A program made the position numbers and the translations under genes. A model generated the notes under the pieces. That model was not told where the DNA came from. It worked only from the letters and a program-made list of their open reading frames with translations, and did no database searches. Below are positions 10,935-23,504 of a stretch of DNA of 64,000 nucleotides, in pieces. Numbering within the stretch: the stretch's first letter is position 1; each line of letters starts with the position of its first letter. The DNA is from Limnanthes douglasii subsp. nivea (lineage: Eukaryota; Streptophyta; Magnoliopsida; Brassicales; Limnanthaceae): positions 339,328,654 through 339,392,653 of the forward strand of contig JAUPFV010000002.1 of NCBI GenBank assembly GCA_036936605.1. The letters run 5' to 3'.

Positions 10935-12608
10935 TTATTTCTTCACATACTCTAGCAATTTACCACCGTCAATTTGCGTTTCTACTTCCTTTTTTAGCGT
11001 GATACAATCTTTGGTATCATGACCTACATCATCATGGTACCTACAGAAACGGGTGTTCCGACCTTTGCGGGGAGTTCCGATCGGCAATGGCTCCCTAAAA
11101 TGCACGCTCTTCCGTGACTTATCGAAGATAATGGCAACACATTCAGTTAAATCAGCAAAATAATCAGGGCGAACCCATTTGTTTGATATGGGTCGGTAAT
11201 TATTTCCTTGGTAGCCATTTCGCGTCCTCTGAGTTTGATTTCCCGATCCTTTCCCATGTGTTGCTGGTGCTACGGTACTTATCGGTTGTGGCTGAAGGAT
11301 CGTACTTGTTTTTGGAGTTTTCTGATACGTAACTGTCGAAGCTTGATTTGTTTGTTGAATCTGTGCTGCCAATTTCTATGCTTCGGTTTCCTTGATCAAG
11401 ATCTGCTTTTCGACCTAGGCTAACAAAGCTGAAAAAGTGAAAGTATGCTTCTTTGTCACAACTTGCTTCATCGGTCCCGGTAACAAGCCTAATCTGTAAC
11501 CCGTTAAGGCCATACTTTCGTCACAATAATCGAGATCTGTATTTGCGTCTATAAAACGTCGAGTACAATCCCTCAAACTCTCTCTGACCTTTTGTAGGCA
11601 ATTAACTATTGTATTCCCGTTTGCTCAGAAATTCTTGCTTCCGACAAAATGATGTCTGAACATCATCCAGAACATATCGAAATTCTTCATACACCGTTGT
11701 GGCAATCGATTATACCACTTTGATGTATGGTCTTTAAACGTCATTGAGAAAGCTCAACAGACCAACTTGTCGTCATTGTCAAAACTTAGCATAAATTTTT
11801 TGAAAGCTTCTAGGTGATTATCTGGGTCTTTCTTTCCATCATATTTTTCAAGCTTAGAGATGTCAAAACTCTTCGGGATATTTCCCGACAAAATTTTGTC
11901 TGACAAAGGGGACGACCTTCAATTATGCCTGATGTTGAAAGTTCCACCTCCTAAGCCTTCTGCATGAATCGCGAACAACCCTTTATCAAGTGGGTTAGCA
12001 AATTGGATCCCCACCCTGTAGCCATTAGACTGGCTCTCTGATGGAAATGGGAACTGAGGGCAATTGAACTGCTCTCTGTTAAATGTAACCGTACCGATAT
12101 TTTCAGCAGATGTGGGAGTCACTTTGTCGATGCTGCCTCCCTGAGGTTCAACTATCTTAGCTCACAATGACTTACGCCTTCTGAGTTCTCGCTTCTTTGT
12201 CATCCTTTTGTCCTTCCTGAAGCGTCGGAAATCTCTGACCGGGGAAGAAGACTCACACATATTCTCCCCTGAAGAAAATTCGTACTCAAGCTTTGATCGG
12301 AATCCGGATTTCTTTCGTGTGGCCCCGTCGAACCTTTGCATTCGATTTATGCCTTTGTAAAAATCCACTTCCTCCCGATCAACAGCACGTCGGGATCCTT
12401 TCATTTCTTCACCTGATCGCTCTCTTTGACCATCCAGCCGACCTTTCTTCTCAGCCAGAGCCAGCTTATTCTCGACATTTAGCTTAGCAATATCGTCCAA
12501 TAGTTGTTGCCTAGTCATGATTAGGGTCGGCCGCTTACTTCGGCCCTGATTTCCCTGATCATCATCACTAAACAAGTCTTCAGAGTTCCGACCCTCCGAG
12601 AATGACAT
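10935..12608 (-). pseudogene. Tat-1 gag (broken)
   Basis: A plausible start is the Met at 12608-12606 (MSFSEGRNSEDLF), giving an N-terminal, charged, helix-rich part to 12162. The retrotransposon gag core is spread over broken frames at 11400-11900 (DPDNHLEAFKKFMLSFDNDD, FKDHTSKWYNRLP). The C-terminal part at 10935-11372 contains FCRYHDDVGHDTKDC, a C-x2-H-x4-GH-x3-C type motif typical of Tat gag. Stops and frameshifts separate the parts. Confidence 0.83.
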
Positions 12609-12720
12609 CTTCTTATCAGAACCATTTTCTTTTTCCTTTCCCTTCTTAGCCTCGGTATTTATTCGCTGATTTGTTTTTGTAAGGTTGAGATTTTGGGGAA
12701 CCTCATCTCCGGGTATCTCT

Positions 12721-12740
12721 CGTTCCCACAGACGGCGCCA
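12721..12740 (-). other. Tat-1 primer-binding site
   Basis: The minus strand reads TGGCGCCGTCTGTGGGAACG one base inside the 5' LTR. This is the usual place for tRNA priming of minus-strand DNA and is typical of plant Tat/Athila-type elements. The first nine bases fit the 3' end of plant tRNA-Asp, but the rest does not, so the tRNA is left open. Confidence 0.85.
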
Positions 12741-12741
12741 A

Positions 12742-13068
12742 TGATAAGTGTCAGAATATCTAAGGTCGTTTATCGCGATACGTGTATGGGAAGAAGGGTG
12801 TCTAGCAAATAAGTACAAGCTTCTAGAGAGAGAAAGTAGTCAAAATTAAGTACTAATCTTTAGAAAGTCCCCTTTTATGGGATAAAATCTTTCCTTATAT
12901 AGTGGCAGTTGTGGGGCCCACTATCACACGCTAAATCTATTCTAATTACATGTTACCCCTTATATTTGCACTTATGTAACCTATTTCTTACTTTAAAATT
13001 AAGTCCATATACATTAATGTATTACAATTTAGATCATCTATTATACTTGGTATTTTATGCCCTTATCA
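12742..13068 (-). repeat. Tat-1 5' LTR
   Basis: 327 bp bounded by TGATAAG and CTTATCA, repeated at 1985-2308. It is followed on the minus strand, after one base, by the primer-binding site. About 8% divergence from the other LTR by eye. Confidence 0.93.
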
Positions 13069-13073
13069 ATTTT
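13069..13073. repeat. Target-site duplication of Tat-1, right copy
   Basis: ATTTT directly follows the LTR end CTTATCA and matches 1980-1984. Confidence 0.9.
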
Positions 13074-13810
13074 GACATCACATGATTCAACATTGGCGAT
13101 GATGACTTTTCCATCACAAAGCATTCTCAGGTCTTCAAACCAGTTATTATTAGAATTTATATAAAAAGACGCACCCATATCCAGCACCCATTCAATGTAT
13201 CCACAATCATCAGACCCTAATACAACATCTTCGACTTTAGTCTTCCCACAGTCCTTATTGTTTTCATTCTCTAGATAGTTCCTACTGATATGTCATTTCT
13301 TATTGTATACCCAATTACTTTGAACCAGTCGCAAACTTTTTTTACTTTGTCAAAGATTTCCTATCATCTTGCTTGAATCTCTATATAATGGATTGTCCCT
13401 CACACTCATTTCATACTCTTTAGAGTCATCATTCAGAACAATTTTCTTTTGAGAATCTTTAGAGTTTAATGCGCTCTTTATTTCAGCCACTCTAAACGTG
13501 TCTTTACCGTATAGTATGGGTTCCACAAAGTGTTAGTACACCTTCGATAGAGAGTTTATGAGGATTATTGTTTGATCATCTTTCTTCACTGTTACATAAA
13601 CTGCATTCAAGTCAAGTGTGATTATATTGTAATCGTCTAGGTTCCTTCAGATCACTTTGCAACTATCCATAGACAACGTGTAAAGTTATTTCTTGAGATT
13701 CAATTTTTTCTTCAAGGCTTCTTTATGTGAATGTCCTCCAACCGATTCAATATCCCCGTTTAATGATTTATTTACTACATGTTTTATTCTCTTATGTTAC
13801 ACAAAACCTT
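13074..13810 (-). mobile_element. Copia-1 element, gag to protease part (decayed)
   Basis: This is the other half of the copia element interrupted by Tat-1. Minus-strand translation shows a gag stretch around 13480-13650 (INSLSKVY, then ILYGKDTFRVAEI, typical of the copia gag UBN2 region). A protease-region block follows near 13090-13200 (GYIEWVLDMGASFYI), where the usual DSGAS active site reads DMGAS. The copia reading continues at 1979 on the other side of Tat-1, and copia-2 at 47.8 kb shows the same sequence uninterrupted. No LTR of this element is identifiable inside the window. Confidence 0.85.
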
Positions 13811-14990
13811 TCCGAACATCAATAAAATGAAATTTCACAATTCTTTAATTATCATAGGGTTTTATTATAGATTTAAAGCTTAATAATATCAAAAAAGTAG
13901 CATTTAAAGGTGAAGAAGGGTCAGTTGAACGTGACATTGGCATAAAAATGGAAAAGTATATGATTCGATAACATTTAATGGGAAAAGGGAAGATGAATAT
14001 CCATAATATAATATGACAAGTTCAGAAAGAAAACCGGGAAAGGTTGGTTAGTATATGACATGGTTGTATTTCAAGTAAAAAGAAAAGGTTTATCGTCATA
14101 ATATGACATTGTTGTATTTCAAGTAAAAAAGAAATGTTAATCGCCATAATATGACATGTTAGGTTCAGAAGGACAACAACAAGAAAGATAACAACTAGAT
14201 CACATTGCAGTATTTGAGAACTACCTAAAGATGTAGAATTCTTCTAGCCTATCAACAATAAAACAAAAATATAAATCGACTAGATGATGTCAATGACTCA
14301 TATATAAATAAGAATTTTAGTAATGTTGAGGATCCATTTGTACGGTATTATACAAAAGATAATTGTCATGTTACTTCCTCAAACATGTTGGAGATAGCTA
14401 ATGAGGAAGAGTGGGATAATAAAGTAATATTATTTAATTTTTAATATAATTGGTTAACTTGCGCTGTGTATAGTTATTATTATAGATGTTTCGTAAGTAC
14501 TCTTATACTTTATGTATATGATTTCTTATCTGGTCCGTGTGACCGTTAATGTTCCGCATGTGTAATTGTTAGTGTTTCACAATCATTTGTATAGAATTTA
14601 GAAACATTTTGTGATATACAGACAATTGATGCATATATCTAAATTTATCTAGATTTTTAAGATAATCTACATAATGAGTCATAAAATAGTATGTTAAATT
14701 ATTATTATCTATAAATAATGATATGGAGTTTTCCTAAACTACTAATTTTGTATAAAATTTTGAAACAATTTGTGGTATACATACAAATGATGCATATATC
14801 TAAATTTCAAGCCAATCTACATAATAAGTCATAAAATGGTATGTTAAATTATTATTATCTGTAAATAATGATATGGAGTTTTTTTAAACTACTAACGTTT
14901 CTATATTTTCTTATATTATAGACGTTTATTTGTCAAAAAGTAATTGTTGAGCTAGAGGCTTATAAAATCTTCAAAGAGATATCCAATAAA
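13811..14990. repeat. Intergenic AT-rich stretch with two local tandem duplications
   Basis: No coding signal is seen. A unit of about 57 bp (ATATGACATGGTTGTATTTC plus downstream) is repeated at 14050-14160. A unit of about 150 bp (GATGCATATATCTAAATTT plus downstream) is repeated at 14600-14750 and 14760-14900. This block has no clear counterpart next to GLP2, so it may have been gained in this arm. Confidence 0.6.
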
Positions 14991-15232
14991 CAAAATATGT
15001 TTTTTCAGTATCACACCCAATAATAAAGAAAACACATATTCTTAGTAACCATTTCCGAAAGAAAATAAAACATGTAACAAAGCCGATGAATACGAGAGAA
15101 ATAACAAATAAAATACTTTACAAAAGAGCAACTCGAAACTCTGTTATTCAAGTACCGCAAACACGGCTGGAGTAAATAATCAAGGTAAATACGTTATTCG
15201 TAAAGATGGTTGTTTTCATATAAATGTGTTGA

Positions 15233-15981
15233 TTAGAACTTGACTTGAAGATCCTTCACAACATTAACATCCAACTGAAATGCCTTAGCAAGAACCTCAG
15301 GGACAATAGGTGGATTGGACCCGAACACAGTGTTCGCAATAGTAATGACACCAGCATTCTGGCTACTCAAACCAGCAAAGGCAACAGCTTTAGTATGCCC
15401 CACGTTGACTTGGAAATGAATTTGTCCGATCGGGAACACAAAAACATCTCCCGGCTTCAACGTTTTGGTGAAAAGCCTATTCTTGTCCTGGTTAGATGAC
15501 ACAAATCCTACCATAAGAGTTCCTTCAAGAAGGACTAAAATTTCTGAGCCTCTTGGGTGAATGTGTGGTGGGTTTTGACCACCTGGTGCGTAGTCGATAC
15601 GGACAAGGGATATACCAAGGGTGTTGAGTCCTGGAATCTTGTTGTCGACGTTGATAGTCGTGACCGCTGAACCAACTTTGTTTGTCGTGTTTCCGGGGAT
15701 GTTGAGCCCTGATGCAAAGAAGTCGTCCGCAGTTGTATCTTGCTGGGCCTTGCATATCCTTCCATTCACAAACACTATAAACCATATACATAAACAAAGA
15801 AAATGTTAGAGCACCCTCAAAAGTCAAAGACCAATATGAGAGAAAAGCAAGATATGATGAACAAACCAGCATTTTTGGGATCATTGGTGGCCACACAAAA
15901 GTCCTGGAGAGGGCTAGGGTCATAAGCAGATACAAATGACACCGCCAAAGCCAAGAGAGCAAAAACATAAACACTCTTCAT
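15233..15981 (-). CDS. Germin-like protein, subfamily 1 type (GLP1), intact
   Basis: Two exons, 15981-15867 and 15774-15233, with a 92-bp GT-AG intron (15866-15775), give 218 residues, the usual GLP length. A signal peptide ([19 protein letters not shown]) points to the cell wall/apoplast. Conserved cysteines (DFCVA and RICKA) would form the N-terminal disulfide. Germin box 1 ([17 protein letters not shown]) and box 2 ([16 protein letters not shown]) keep all Mn ligands: three His and one Glu of the cupin barrel. GLPs are secreted hexameric cupins, some with superoxide dismutase activity; oxalate oxidase activity should not be assumed. The start is set by the signal peptide and by the same structure in GLP2, which differs by one residue (Ile/Leu in RICKA) before the GLP2 frameshift. 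Confidence 0.95.
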
Positions 15982-16042
15982 TATTGTTCTACAGCTTTAT
16001 AATTTGTTGATGAGTTAGATAATGTTGATGTCCAAATTAAGT

Positions 16043-16055
16043 CTCTATATATAGA
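16043..16055 (-). promoter_or_regulatory. TATA box of GLP1
   Basis: The motif is ATCTATATATAGA on the minus strand, about 65 bp upstream of the ATG. GLP2 has TCTATAAATAGA at the same place. The short distance leaves a 5' UTR of roughly 30 nt. Confidence 0.75.
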
Positions 16056-16439
16056 TTAATGGAGTGGTTGAACCATTCCATCTTTAGTTTAGTCAATTTT
16101 GCCAACTGCTACTAGTCTCTTAAATTATATATTTTTTCTGAACCATTTTATAATAACTACATATATTTATAATTTGTGTCACAATCGTTTTTGTTTCACA
16201 TGGAAATTGAAATTTAAAATCATATCTTGTTTCAAAATCTTTGTCATTTTGCTACTATTGATATAACGTGTCTAAACTAATGTGTCCTTTTTTGTCAATG
16301 ATTATTTTCTAAAGTGGCATCACAAAAATATACCATCGGAATAAATTTTATGCTTTTTGAAATTAAGTCGCCGATTTGTCAAATTGAACAGATGGTAAGT
16401 TTCGGATATTGACCATTTAGATTGTAATTTCGAAATCAA

Positions 16440-16870
16440 TCTCTACATGTCCGACTCTTTCAGGAATGGTTAGGGGAAAAAATGGTGTTTGCCCAATTCG
16501 TATTCCGACTTGGGTTTATTTATTTTTATTTTCACATGGGCCTCCCCATTTTATTAGTTTTTATATATATTATAAAAAAATATCAATTATTTCTGGTAGT
16601 TGCCAGAAAAAAATATAAGGAGTGGTACATAAAAATAGCAAGCTGGTGATAGAAAATGTATAGAATACACAGAGAAGAGAAGAAGAGACGGCTTTATGTA
16701 ACATTTCAAGACTAGCTGACGAATAATGCGTGATTATGGGTAGTAAAATCGGGATAAGGATACAACCTTTCTATTTAAACCTATTTTCTGTATTTATTAG
16801 ACTGTTTAATCATAACCCAATCTGTACACGCTCGTACAATTATTTAGGGAGCTGTGATATTTTTTATTAA
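16440..16870 (-). repeat. Distal GLP upstream block, copy 1 of 3
   Basis: Homologous to 45050-45420 (upstream of GLP2) and to an orphan copy at 36150-36530. The shared core includes GGTTGTATCCTTATCCCGAT (minus strand). No gene is seen between it and the GLP1 promoter. It may hold distal promoter elements or an old repeat. Confidence 0.7.
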
Positions 16871-17219
16871 GTAGGATTTTTAAGAAAGGTCTGTTTTATA
16901 AAAGAAATTTCTAAAATTAATAAATATAATAATGAATGGTAAGCTTTTTTAAAAATATGATAAATTTATTTATATTTGTGACATGCGAAAACTTATCTAT
17001 ATCTAATATTGTTATTATATTGTTATTAAGTTATTGTTTAGTTGTACGTGTTGTTTACCGTTAAATATAGATTTAAGAGGTGATCATTATATAATGATTC
17101 CACTAATAATTCTTTTAATTTTCCAATTAGCTTTTGTATTTTTTACAAAATAGTTTAGGAAAAATTGTATGAGTAGTTTGCTTGATTTTTATATGTTTGC
17201 AAATGTTTTTTTTGATATA

Positions 17220-20200
17220 ATCCACATTTCTAGAGGTCCAAATACTTAGACTTTAGTTGAGTTGTAAAGAGGTTTTTCATAAGTGCATGAGGTTCGGTAG
17301 AACTTGTGAAATTGGTGGTGTCCAACTTAAACAACTGAGAGGATACGTAGACTGGGTCCATATTAAAATGAGCAAATAGACTAGTATGTCGTTTCAATTT
17401 CAAAGACTTCATGTGAACCTTAGCTAAATTCAGGACCGATAAGTTAAGGTTGTCGAGGTCCATTTCGTATGGTTGTGCTGAGAGGGTCACGTTCGAAATC
17501 ACTAGATGACCAAGCTATCTACACGCTATAAGGACATTGGAATGTATTGTCCAAATGAAGGTCCAAACTACCAAATATCTGGTTGATACATTTGTTCCCA
17601 TGATCGTCCTCGTATCGAGACTACACATGTTTGGACATATGTCTTTGTTTAAATGATGTTATCAGGATCCATAATTGATGATGGTGCTAGAGTTGCCTAA
17701 GAATCTATAAACGCGTGACATTTTACCTCAATGTACGTTGTTATGATTATAAAGTCTAAAAACAAAACGTTAGAAGTTAGTCTAAATAAGCTTTTCCTTG
17801 TGCTCACCTTAATCATTTACTCAAAGTTTTTAGAGAATAACGTTGTTTTGAGAGCTCAAACACATCCGTGCGTCTTGAGAAATCCTAGACTTCTATCACT
17901 CAACCATTCTGATATTCTAACTAGTTTAGGTAATATACCTTTTATTTTTGTGGTAACAAAAATAGTTATAGGAGTTATCAAAGATTTAGATAAGATTAAA
18001 GCTTTTTACAATGTTGAAATAAATTGAGTTTCTCTCTAACTCCTTAGTCGAACACTTTGAATAACATAAACTCCCATCTATAAAATAAGGGTACGAGCAA
18101 TATTCAAATAGTCAACCGACCTAGCGATGATGTATAATCCTCTACTGGTTTTATCCTCGTTAAATGTAAGGGTAAACGCTTGACTCTCAGAAGCCTCCAC
18201 TATGAGGACATCCGGTGTCGAGGCCCATAACTATGACGACCCAATTTTTTAGAGCATTCATTTGTTGCAAGATATACAGAATAAGATAATTATGATCAAG
18301 GTACACTAGGTTGAATACTCCACTACAAATTTTAGGCTTCGACATATTCAATAGGGTGATGGATTTATGAAGGAGAATTCTAGCTCGAACCCGCCCAAGA
18401 CCATTTGCATTATTCTTAAGAATGTTAATCGGGATCTGACAGAAACATTGATGGGTATCTGCTATAAATATCCTGACCTTAACTTTACCTCTAGACTCCG
18501 GTTCAAATATAGGGTTCTTCTGTTTGTTGAGGTTCGACTATCTGAGTTTGGTCACACTCATTCCTTTGTCAGGGAGGACAAGGTAGTGATGTAAATTGAT
18601 ATGCTTGATTGAGAAGTAGGTTGCCTTTACACCATGAGTTGGTAAGATTCTTTGAGTTGTTCGACCTCTGCCATGGCCAGGGGATGGCGAAACTTTAGAA
18701 GAATATCATGGTAACTATACTAGCTTCGAGATTACCCAAGCTTCACTTCGAAATAAAGAAATTCATGTGATTCTCGAGCAACTTTGGTAACACCTTTCAT
18801 TTTTATTACTTTGTCATTCCTGGCTTATGGAAGCTAGTGGATGACTTACGAGAGTCACAAAAATACTGAAAGAATAATTTTATATTCATAAATGGGGAGT
18901 GAGAGTCTAGGCGTAAGAGGGACCGAGGAATAACGAGAAGTTGTTGGCAAGATAAATATAACGTCTAACTTTCCTAGATAAATGCAATAGTACTCAACAT
19001 GTCTTTCTTTACTTCTTGTTACATGATATACTATTGTTTTTACTTGTTTTATTTTTTACGTGTAATTTTTTTTTATTGTTAAAGCTAATAATGCTTCATT
19101 TTGTAGAGTTCAAGAATTTATCCTCAGTCTCTGACCTCACATGAGAAGAAAATTTAATTGACCTCTACACTTACTAATTGGAAGAAGAAATATCATAGAC
19201 TCTTTACTCCTGAAAACCTATTAATGTCCAACTTTTAGGTTATAGAGAATTAAGGTGAACCAAACTAAAATACACTAAATTGGGAGCAAGTGCGGGCCTA
19301 CGACATAGTTTTCATGGCTCAACCCTCGGTCAAGATTTATCGCCTAGTTGATACCAAATATGTAAAACATTCTAATTTTTTTGGGGTTACTCCACCTCTA
19401 AAACATCTTAAGGTGGAGGGTTCCAAAAGGAGATGAGTTGAAAAAAATGAGACCAATAATGATGTTTTGGTTGGTGGTAAAGTTGTTTCTAGTCATTAAG
19501 GTGCTACCTAGGGGTCAACCGATCTGACAAAAGGGATTGATCATGGGCCCACATCGGGTGTTAAAGGTAAGATCCGTGTTGGGATCCAAGCTGGTTCAAA
19601 ATCTAGATATGGAGTTAAAGGTAGTGAGGACGATAATCACACAATTAAGGTTGATCGTATCATTATCCAAGATTTCGGATACGTTATTCTTAAGTATGAG
19701 CAATACACTAAAAGGATTTCTTTAGTCTCAACTGAGGGGTCGATCAATGTTAGTGCTTGCATTGTGGCTCTTGGTGTTTAGGTTAGCACTTAGAGTTTCA
19801 CTTAAGTAACTTTGATAAGGTTTCATTTTACGTTTATAACTTGATCATCTCATTATGAAGATGATGAGCAATATGTTCACGGTTATCTAAATTTTGATCG
19901 ATCATAAAAGTTTAGTTTTACATTAGACTTCTAAAAATTCTCTTGAAGAAGTCTAAAGACATGGTTGAGATTGAGGTCGAGGTTACCTGGGTGAAGATAA
20001 TTATGGTCAACCTTAAATGCAAATAGGAGAAGAATAATTTGGCTTTATGGAAATAAATTGCTAAACTGAATAATCTAGCAGAGATAGTTTTGTTATAGTA
20101 GGAAAAGAAATATATGAAAGAGAATAACATTTTTCTGGAGTAGTTAAAGTAGAGTAATGAGGCCAAAGGTAAAGATGTTCAAAATGCTACAAAAAATTCT

Positions 20201-20260
20201 TTGATTCAAAATAAAATTGTCCTTAGTCTCCATGATTCATTTCTTGACCTACCCTTAGGA
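17220..20260 (+). other. Decayed repeat with coding-like remnants, unidentified
   Basis: Short plus-strand frames (17731-18027, 18367-18594, 19537-19725) and stop-rich, Lys/Glu-rich stretches near 19960-20170 suggest an old protein-coding repeat whose C-terminal part was coiled-coil-like. No family motif could be recognised. Inverted homology to 42.8-44.7 kb shows it was there before the duplication. Sequence from 20260 to 22030 shows no gene, apart from short frames at 20364-20570 and 20977-21171 without recognisable features. Confidence 0.4.
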
Positions 20261-22030
20261 GGGTGTTGGACCTATGTTTTTTAAGGGGATCGACTAAAAT
20301 AGTCTAAGTGGACTATTGAGTAGATGAACGGAATGATGAAAAAGAGGATCATGAGATAGGCCCATGTACCAAAGCCAAAATAATCCAATAGATACTCTAG
20401 TCTCGACCATAATTGAGCCATATCTTGTAAAACTTGAGGTCCTAAGTACAATGCACAAAACTTCTACTATAAACTTCCAAGCCCTTATTTTCGAAGAAAT
20501 AAAAGGACCAACCGACGTGACTGAGAAGAGAAGCGAAACGAAGGATGATAACCAACTTTTTTTATTTTAATTGATTTTGTTATCTACTTTTAAACTTTAC
20601 CTTTGGAATGTAAATTTGATTGTTGTTGTGGTGATATTTTTCTCTATTAAACCATGAGTCTTTGGGAGTCCAAGTTAGAGTTTATATTTTCTATTTTGTA
20701 ATGTATAGATCCTAGAGGCTTCATACTATTTTTTTATTCTTCTTTTATATGTTTCATTTTGTCTATTAGGTTTCGAGTTCCTTTGGAGGTGATCAGTTTC
20801 TACTAAAGAGATTGAACCTTAAATTTAATCCTTTGGAATTTTATTACTCAAGTTTGGTTTGTCTACCTTTTCCAATTTTTATGATTTAAATAGGACTTAG
20901 AAGTGACACGGTATCAAACCTCCATAGAGACCATACCAATGAAAGTCATTGTCAAAATTTTAGTCTATTTGATGGAATGAAAGGACCAAGAGGTTCAATG
21001 GTGCCAACCCTCCTTATAGGCCATGCCAACAGAGGTCAACTATCAATCTCCTATGCCTTTTTTATGCTTGTTAAATCCTGCAATACGTGGATTTTAATGA
21101 TAATATTTTTAAAAATCCAAGTATATAGGTATCTTTTTATAATAATTCTGTACCATCATAGTAGGAAATAGCAGACCATAATATGTGAATGATTAAAAAG
21201 AGTAATAATTTATATGTTGTAAGTAGTTTGCAAATTTTGTTATAAATTGTTCATATTGATTTATAGTTATTGTATATTTTTGCAAGGATCACAAAATAAT
21301 GTGTATAAATTTAAGACCATGTGTTACTTATTTAATCATGGTTGATATTTGAGTACTTAGAAGCTTTTAGTTTTTATAATCTGGTTGAGATGGATCGTTT
21401 GAAACAACCATGAAGCAGACTCTGACAATGAGGAAATTAGCAAAAGTTATTGTTGGTTATGATGGAGACATAACATTGAAACATAAAATGAATCATTCAG
21501 GTAATAAATTTCCAACGCCTGAGGTCATGGATGTTTTATAATATTCAAAATCTCAAACTTCACAAGCACGGTCCATAAAAATACATATTTAAGTCATTGT
21601 CGAGAAGTTTTTAAAGTTCAAATATTACTGGTGTAAAAAATGCTTAAAAGAATTATTGGTGTTAATACTTTATTTTGTTCACTTTGACAAAGTATGAGAG
21701 AATTAGTGTATATGTATGGTGATGTTAGGCTTGAGGGAGGAGACGTGATAACAAAAACATATGACTTTCACATTTACCGTTATTGTTTAATAGGTAATGA
21801 CCTTTAATAATGTTGATGCGTCTCGTTATAACAATTCTGAATTAAACATCACCTTACAGAAATGGTAATCCAATATAAAGTAAAATATGCTGGAACGTTG
21901 TGGGTCAGTATGCTAATCATATATTTTGGTATTGTCATAAGTCGGTCCAATTAACAAGTAGTCGGATCAATTATAATAATATATAATTAAATAGGAATTT
22001 TGTTTCCAGGTGAAAATCCCATCGTGGAGG
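20261..22030. other. No recognisable gene
   Basis: AT-rich sequence with only short open stretches. No LTR, RNA gene or conserved protein motif was recognised. Confidence 0.5.
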
Positions 22031-22036
22031 TATAAG

Positions 22037-22600
22037 TGTAGAAACCTGGGTGAATTTGCGCTTTGTGAATGCTTTAGCCCAAATATGAACACTTGAGACT
22101 AAACTAATAAGTTCAGGGATTAAATTGATGGAACTCAATTTAGTGGGTTGTGGTCCCTGATCACAAAGCCAATACAGGGCTATGATGCAATTGAGCTTGA
22201 GTTTAACTCAATTGCATTGTATATAAATGTGATAGATTCTTTCATGAGTTCTAAATACTATCTGCCTTTTTCGTAATTAGAAGATCCACAAAATACAGAC
22301 TCTAGATTTTCTAGTATATTCGTCTTCCTTATTTTATGTATGCTCTGTCTTTTTGTACGTGTTCTACTAAATTAGGTAAACACATAAACAAAAGAAATAC
22401 TTGAAGATTATCAAAAAAAATCTACATGTATTAGTCTATTGGAACTAATTGTTGCTAAGATTAACAACCTCATAAGTAATTTTGGTCTTGTTTTAGTAAA
22501 ATCGAAATGCATAAATGGTCGATCCGTTTATGTATTTTTTGGAATTATTAAGCGATTCAATAAACTTTCCACCAAAACAAAATATGAAATAATAACAAAA
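22037..22600 (+). mobile_element. Copia-type LTR and leader fragment related to copia-C
   Basis: The segment 22260-22556 matches the reverse complement of about 37340-37640: a Y-rich TTCGT(C/T)TTCCTTATTTTAT block, then TCTACATGTATTAGTCTATTGGAACTAA and a final AAGCGATTCA. A TG start at 22037 (TGTAGAAACC) is possible. No PBS or second LTR is seen, so it is a solo LTR or a truncated 5' end. The flanking sequence 22600-23500 shows no gene. Confidence 0.55.
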
Positions 22601-23504
22601 TGAACAATTAATTCATCAACTACATTTTATATCGAATGATCTTTTTTAATTTTTTTATTACTTTGTGTAATGTTTTTGGTCATGAGATGAGCACATTTTC
22701 AACTTTAAACCACTTCATATATTACTTACCCTAAAAATGTAATTAATCGAATATTTTATTTGTTTTAACGAACTTAAAGTTACTTCTACAACATAAAATA
22801 AAAAATCAATTCTTTAAAAATTCATTGGAAAAAAGCACTCAATTTTTTTAATTTTATACAAAAATACTCTAATTTATTTTCAACGTGTTATTCTATACTC
22901 AGATCTTATGACTCTTCTGGTAAATATACTAGGGTCGAAAAACAAAAATATTTGCTATATTTTGTTTGTATTTAACCTAGAATTATAAAATTGATCTTAG
23001 ACCAACAAAAATAAGATCTCCCTTATTCATGCACGCTGATTTTAGAATGAACCAAAGTATTTGATTTTGTTTTAAAGTAAAAACCATAAATTTTCATATA
23101 TTATACCTACTTTACATTGTTTCCGGATACTCTAGAATCATAAGTGGATCAACCACGTAATAAATTATTGATAAAAATATTAAATATTTATTTTATTTTG
23201 AACTTAGTCAGTATATATAAAATGTTGTGAGATAGTGGAATGATTCATGTCGTTTCTTGTAATGCATAATCGTGTAAAACAATTTACGCGCTCGGTTATT
23301 GTGTAATTAGACTATCACAATCTATCTATATACATTCTCAAGGACATTGACGCAGCCTCTTCTTCACCATGCTTGAGTAAGGATTAAGAACATGCCCACG
23401 TTCGGTTTCTTATTGTTTAAGTTAAAGAGAAAACCTATTTCAATACTTGCTGTCTTGTTGAAGAATTATCCTTTTGCATAAACTAATATTGTACTCTCTT
23501 TTTT
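22600..23504. other. No recognisable gene
   Basis: AT-rich sequence between the copia LTR fragment and GLP3. It does not obviously match the GLP1/GLP2 promoters or first exons. Confidence 0.5.

Larger units (their letters stand above)
1985..13068 (-). mobile_element. Tat-1: complete but defective Tat-lineage Ty3/gypsy LTR retrotransposon
   Basis: The element is 11,084 bp, flanked by a perfect ATTTT duplication (1980-1984 and 13069-13073), and lies on the minus strand: 5' LTR 12742-13068, primer-binding site, gag, protease, RT, RNase H, a second RNase H, integrase, then a long 3' region and the 3' LTR 1985-2308. Two RNase H modules, the C-x2-H-x4-GH-type gag motif, and a long region after integrase with an opposite-strand gene and tandem repeats are family traits of the plant Tat lineage (Grande, Retand, Ogre relatives). 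Every ORF carries stops or frameshifts. The LTRs differ at about 25 of 325 positions by eye, which implies an insertion a few million years old under usual plant LTR rates (inference). Confidence 0.93.
14990..20260 (+). repeat. Arm A of a large diverged inverted duplication
   Basis: Reverse-complement matches to 42780-46830 were found in consistent order. Anchors: GLP1 and its flanks with GLP2; 16740 (AAATCGGGATAAGGATACAA) with 45110; 17410 (CTTCATGTGAACCTTAGCTA) with 44413; 18410 with 43857; 18541 with 43727; 18930 with 43380; 19114 with 43170; 20225 (TCCATGATTCATTTCTTGAC) with 42790. About 0.7 kb near 19.25-19.98 kb has no partner. Outside this arm, copia-1 and copia-2 extend the symmetry. 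Confidence 0.8.

Noticed and set aside
15525..15974. Alternative minus-strand frame over GLP1 (149 codons)
   Set aside because: It lies in another frame of the GLP exons and intron without germin motifs.
15233..15981. Oxalate oxidase (true germin)
   Set aside because: Sequence fits the dicot GLP subfamily 1 type; oxalate oxidase activity is established for cereal true germins and cannot be inferred here.
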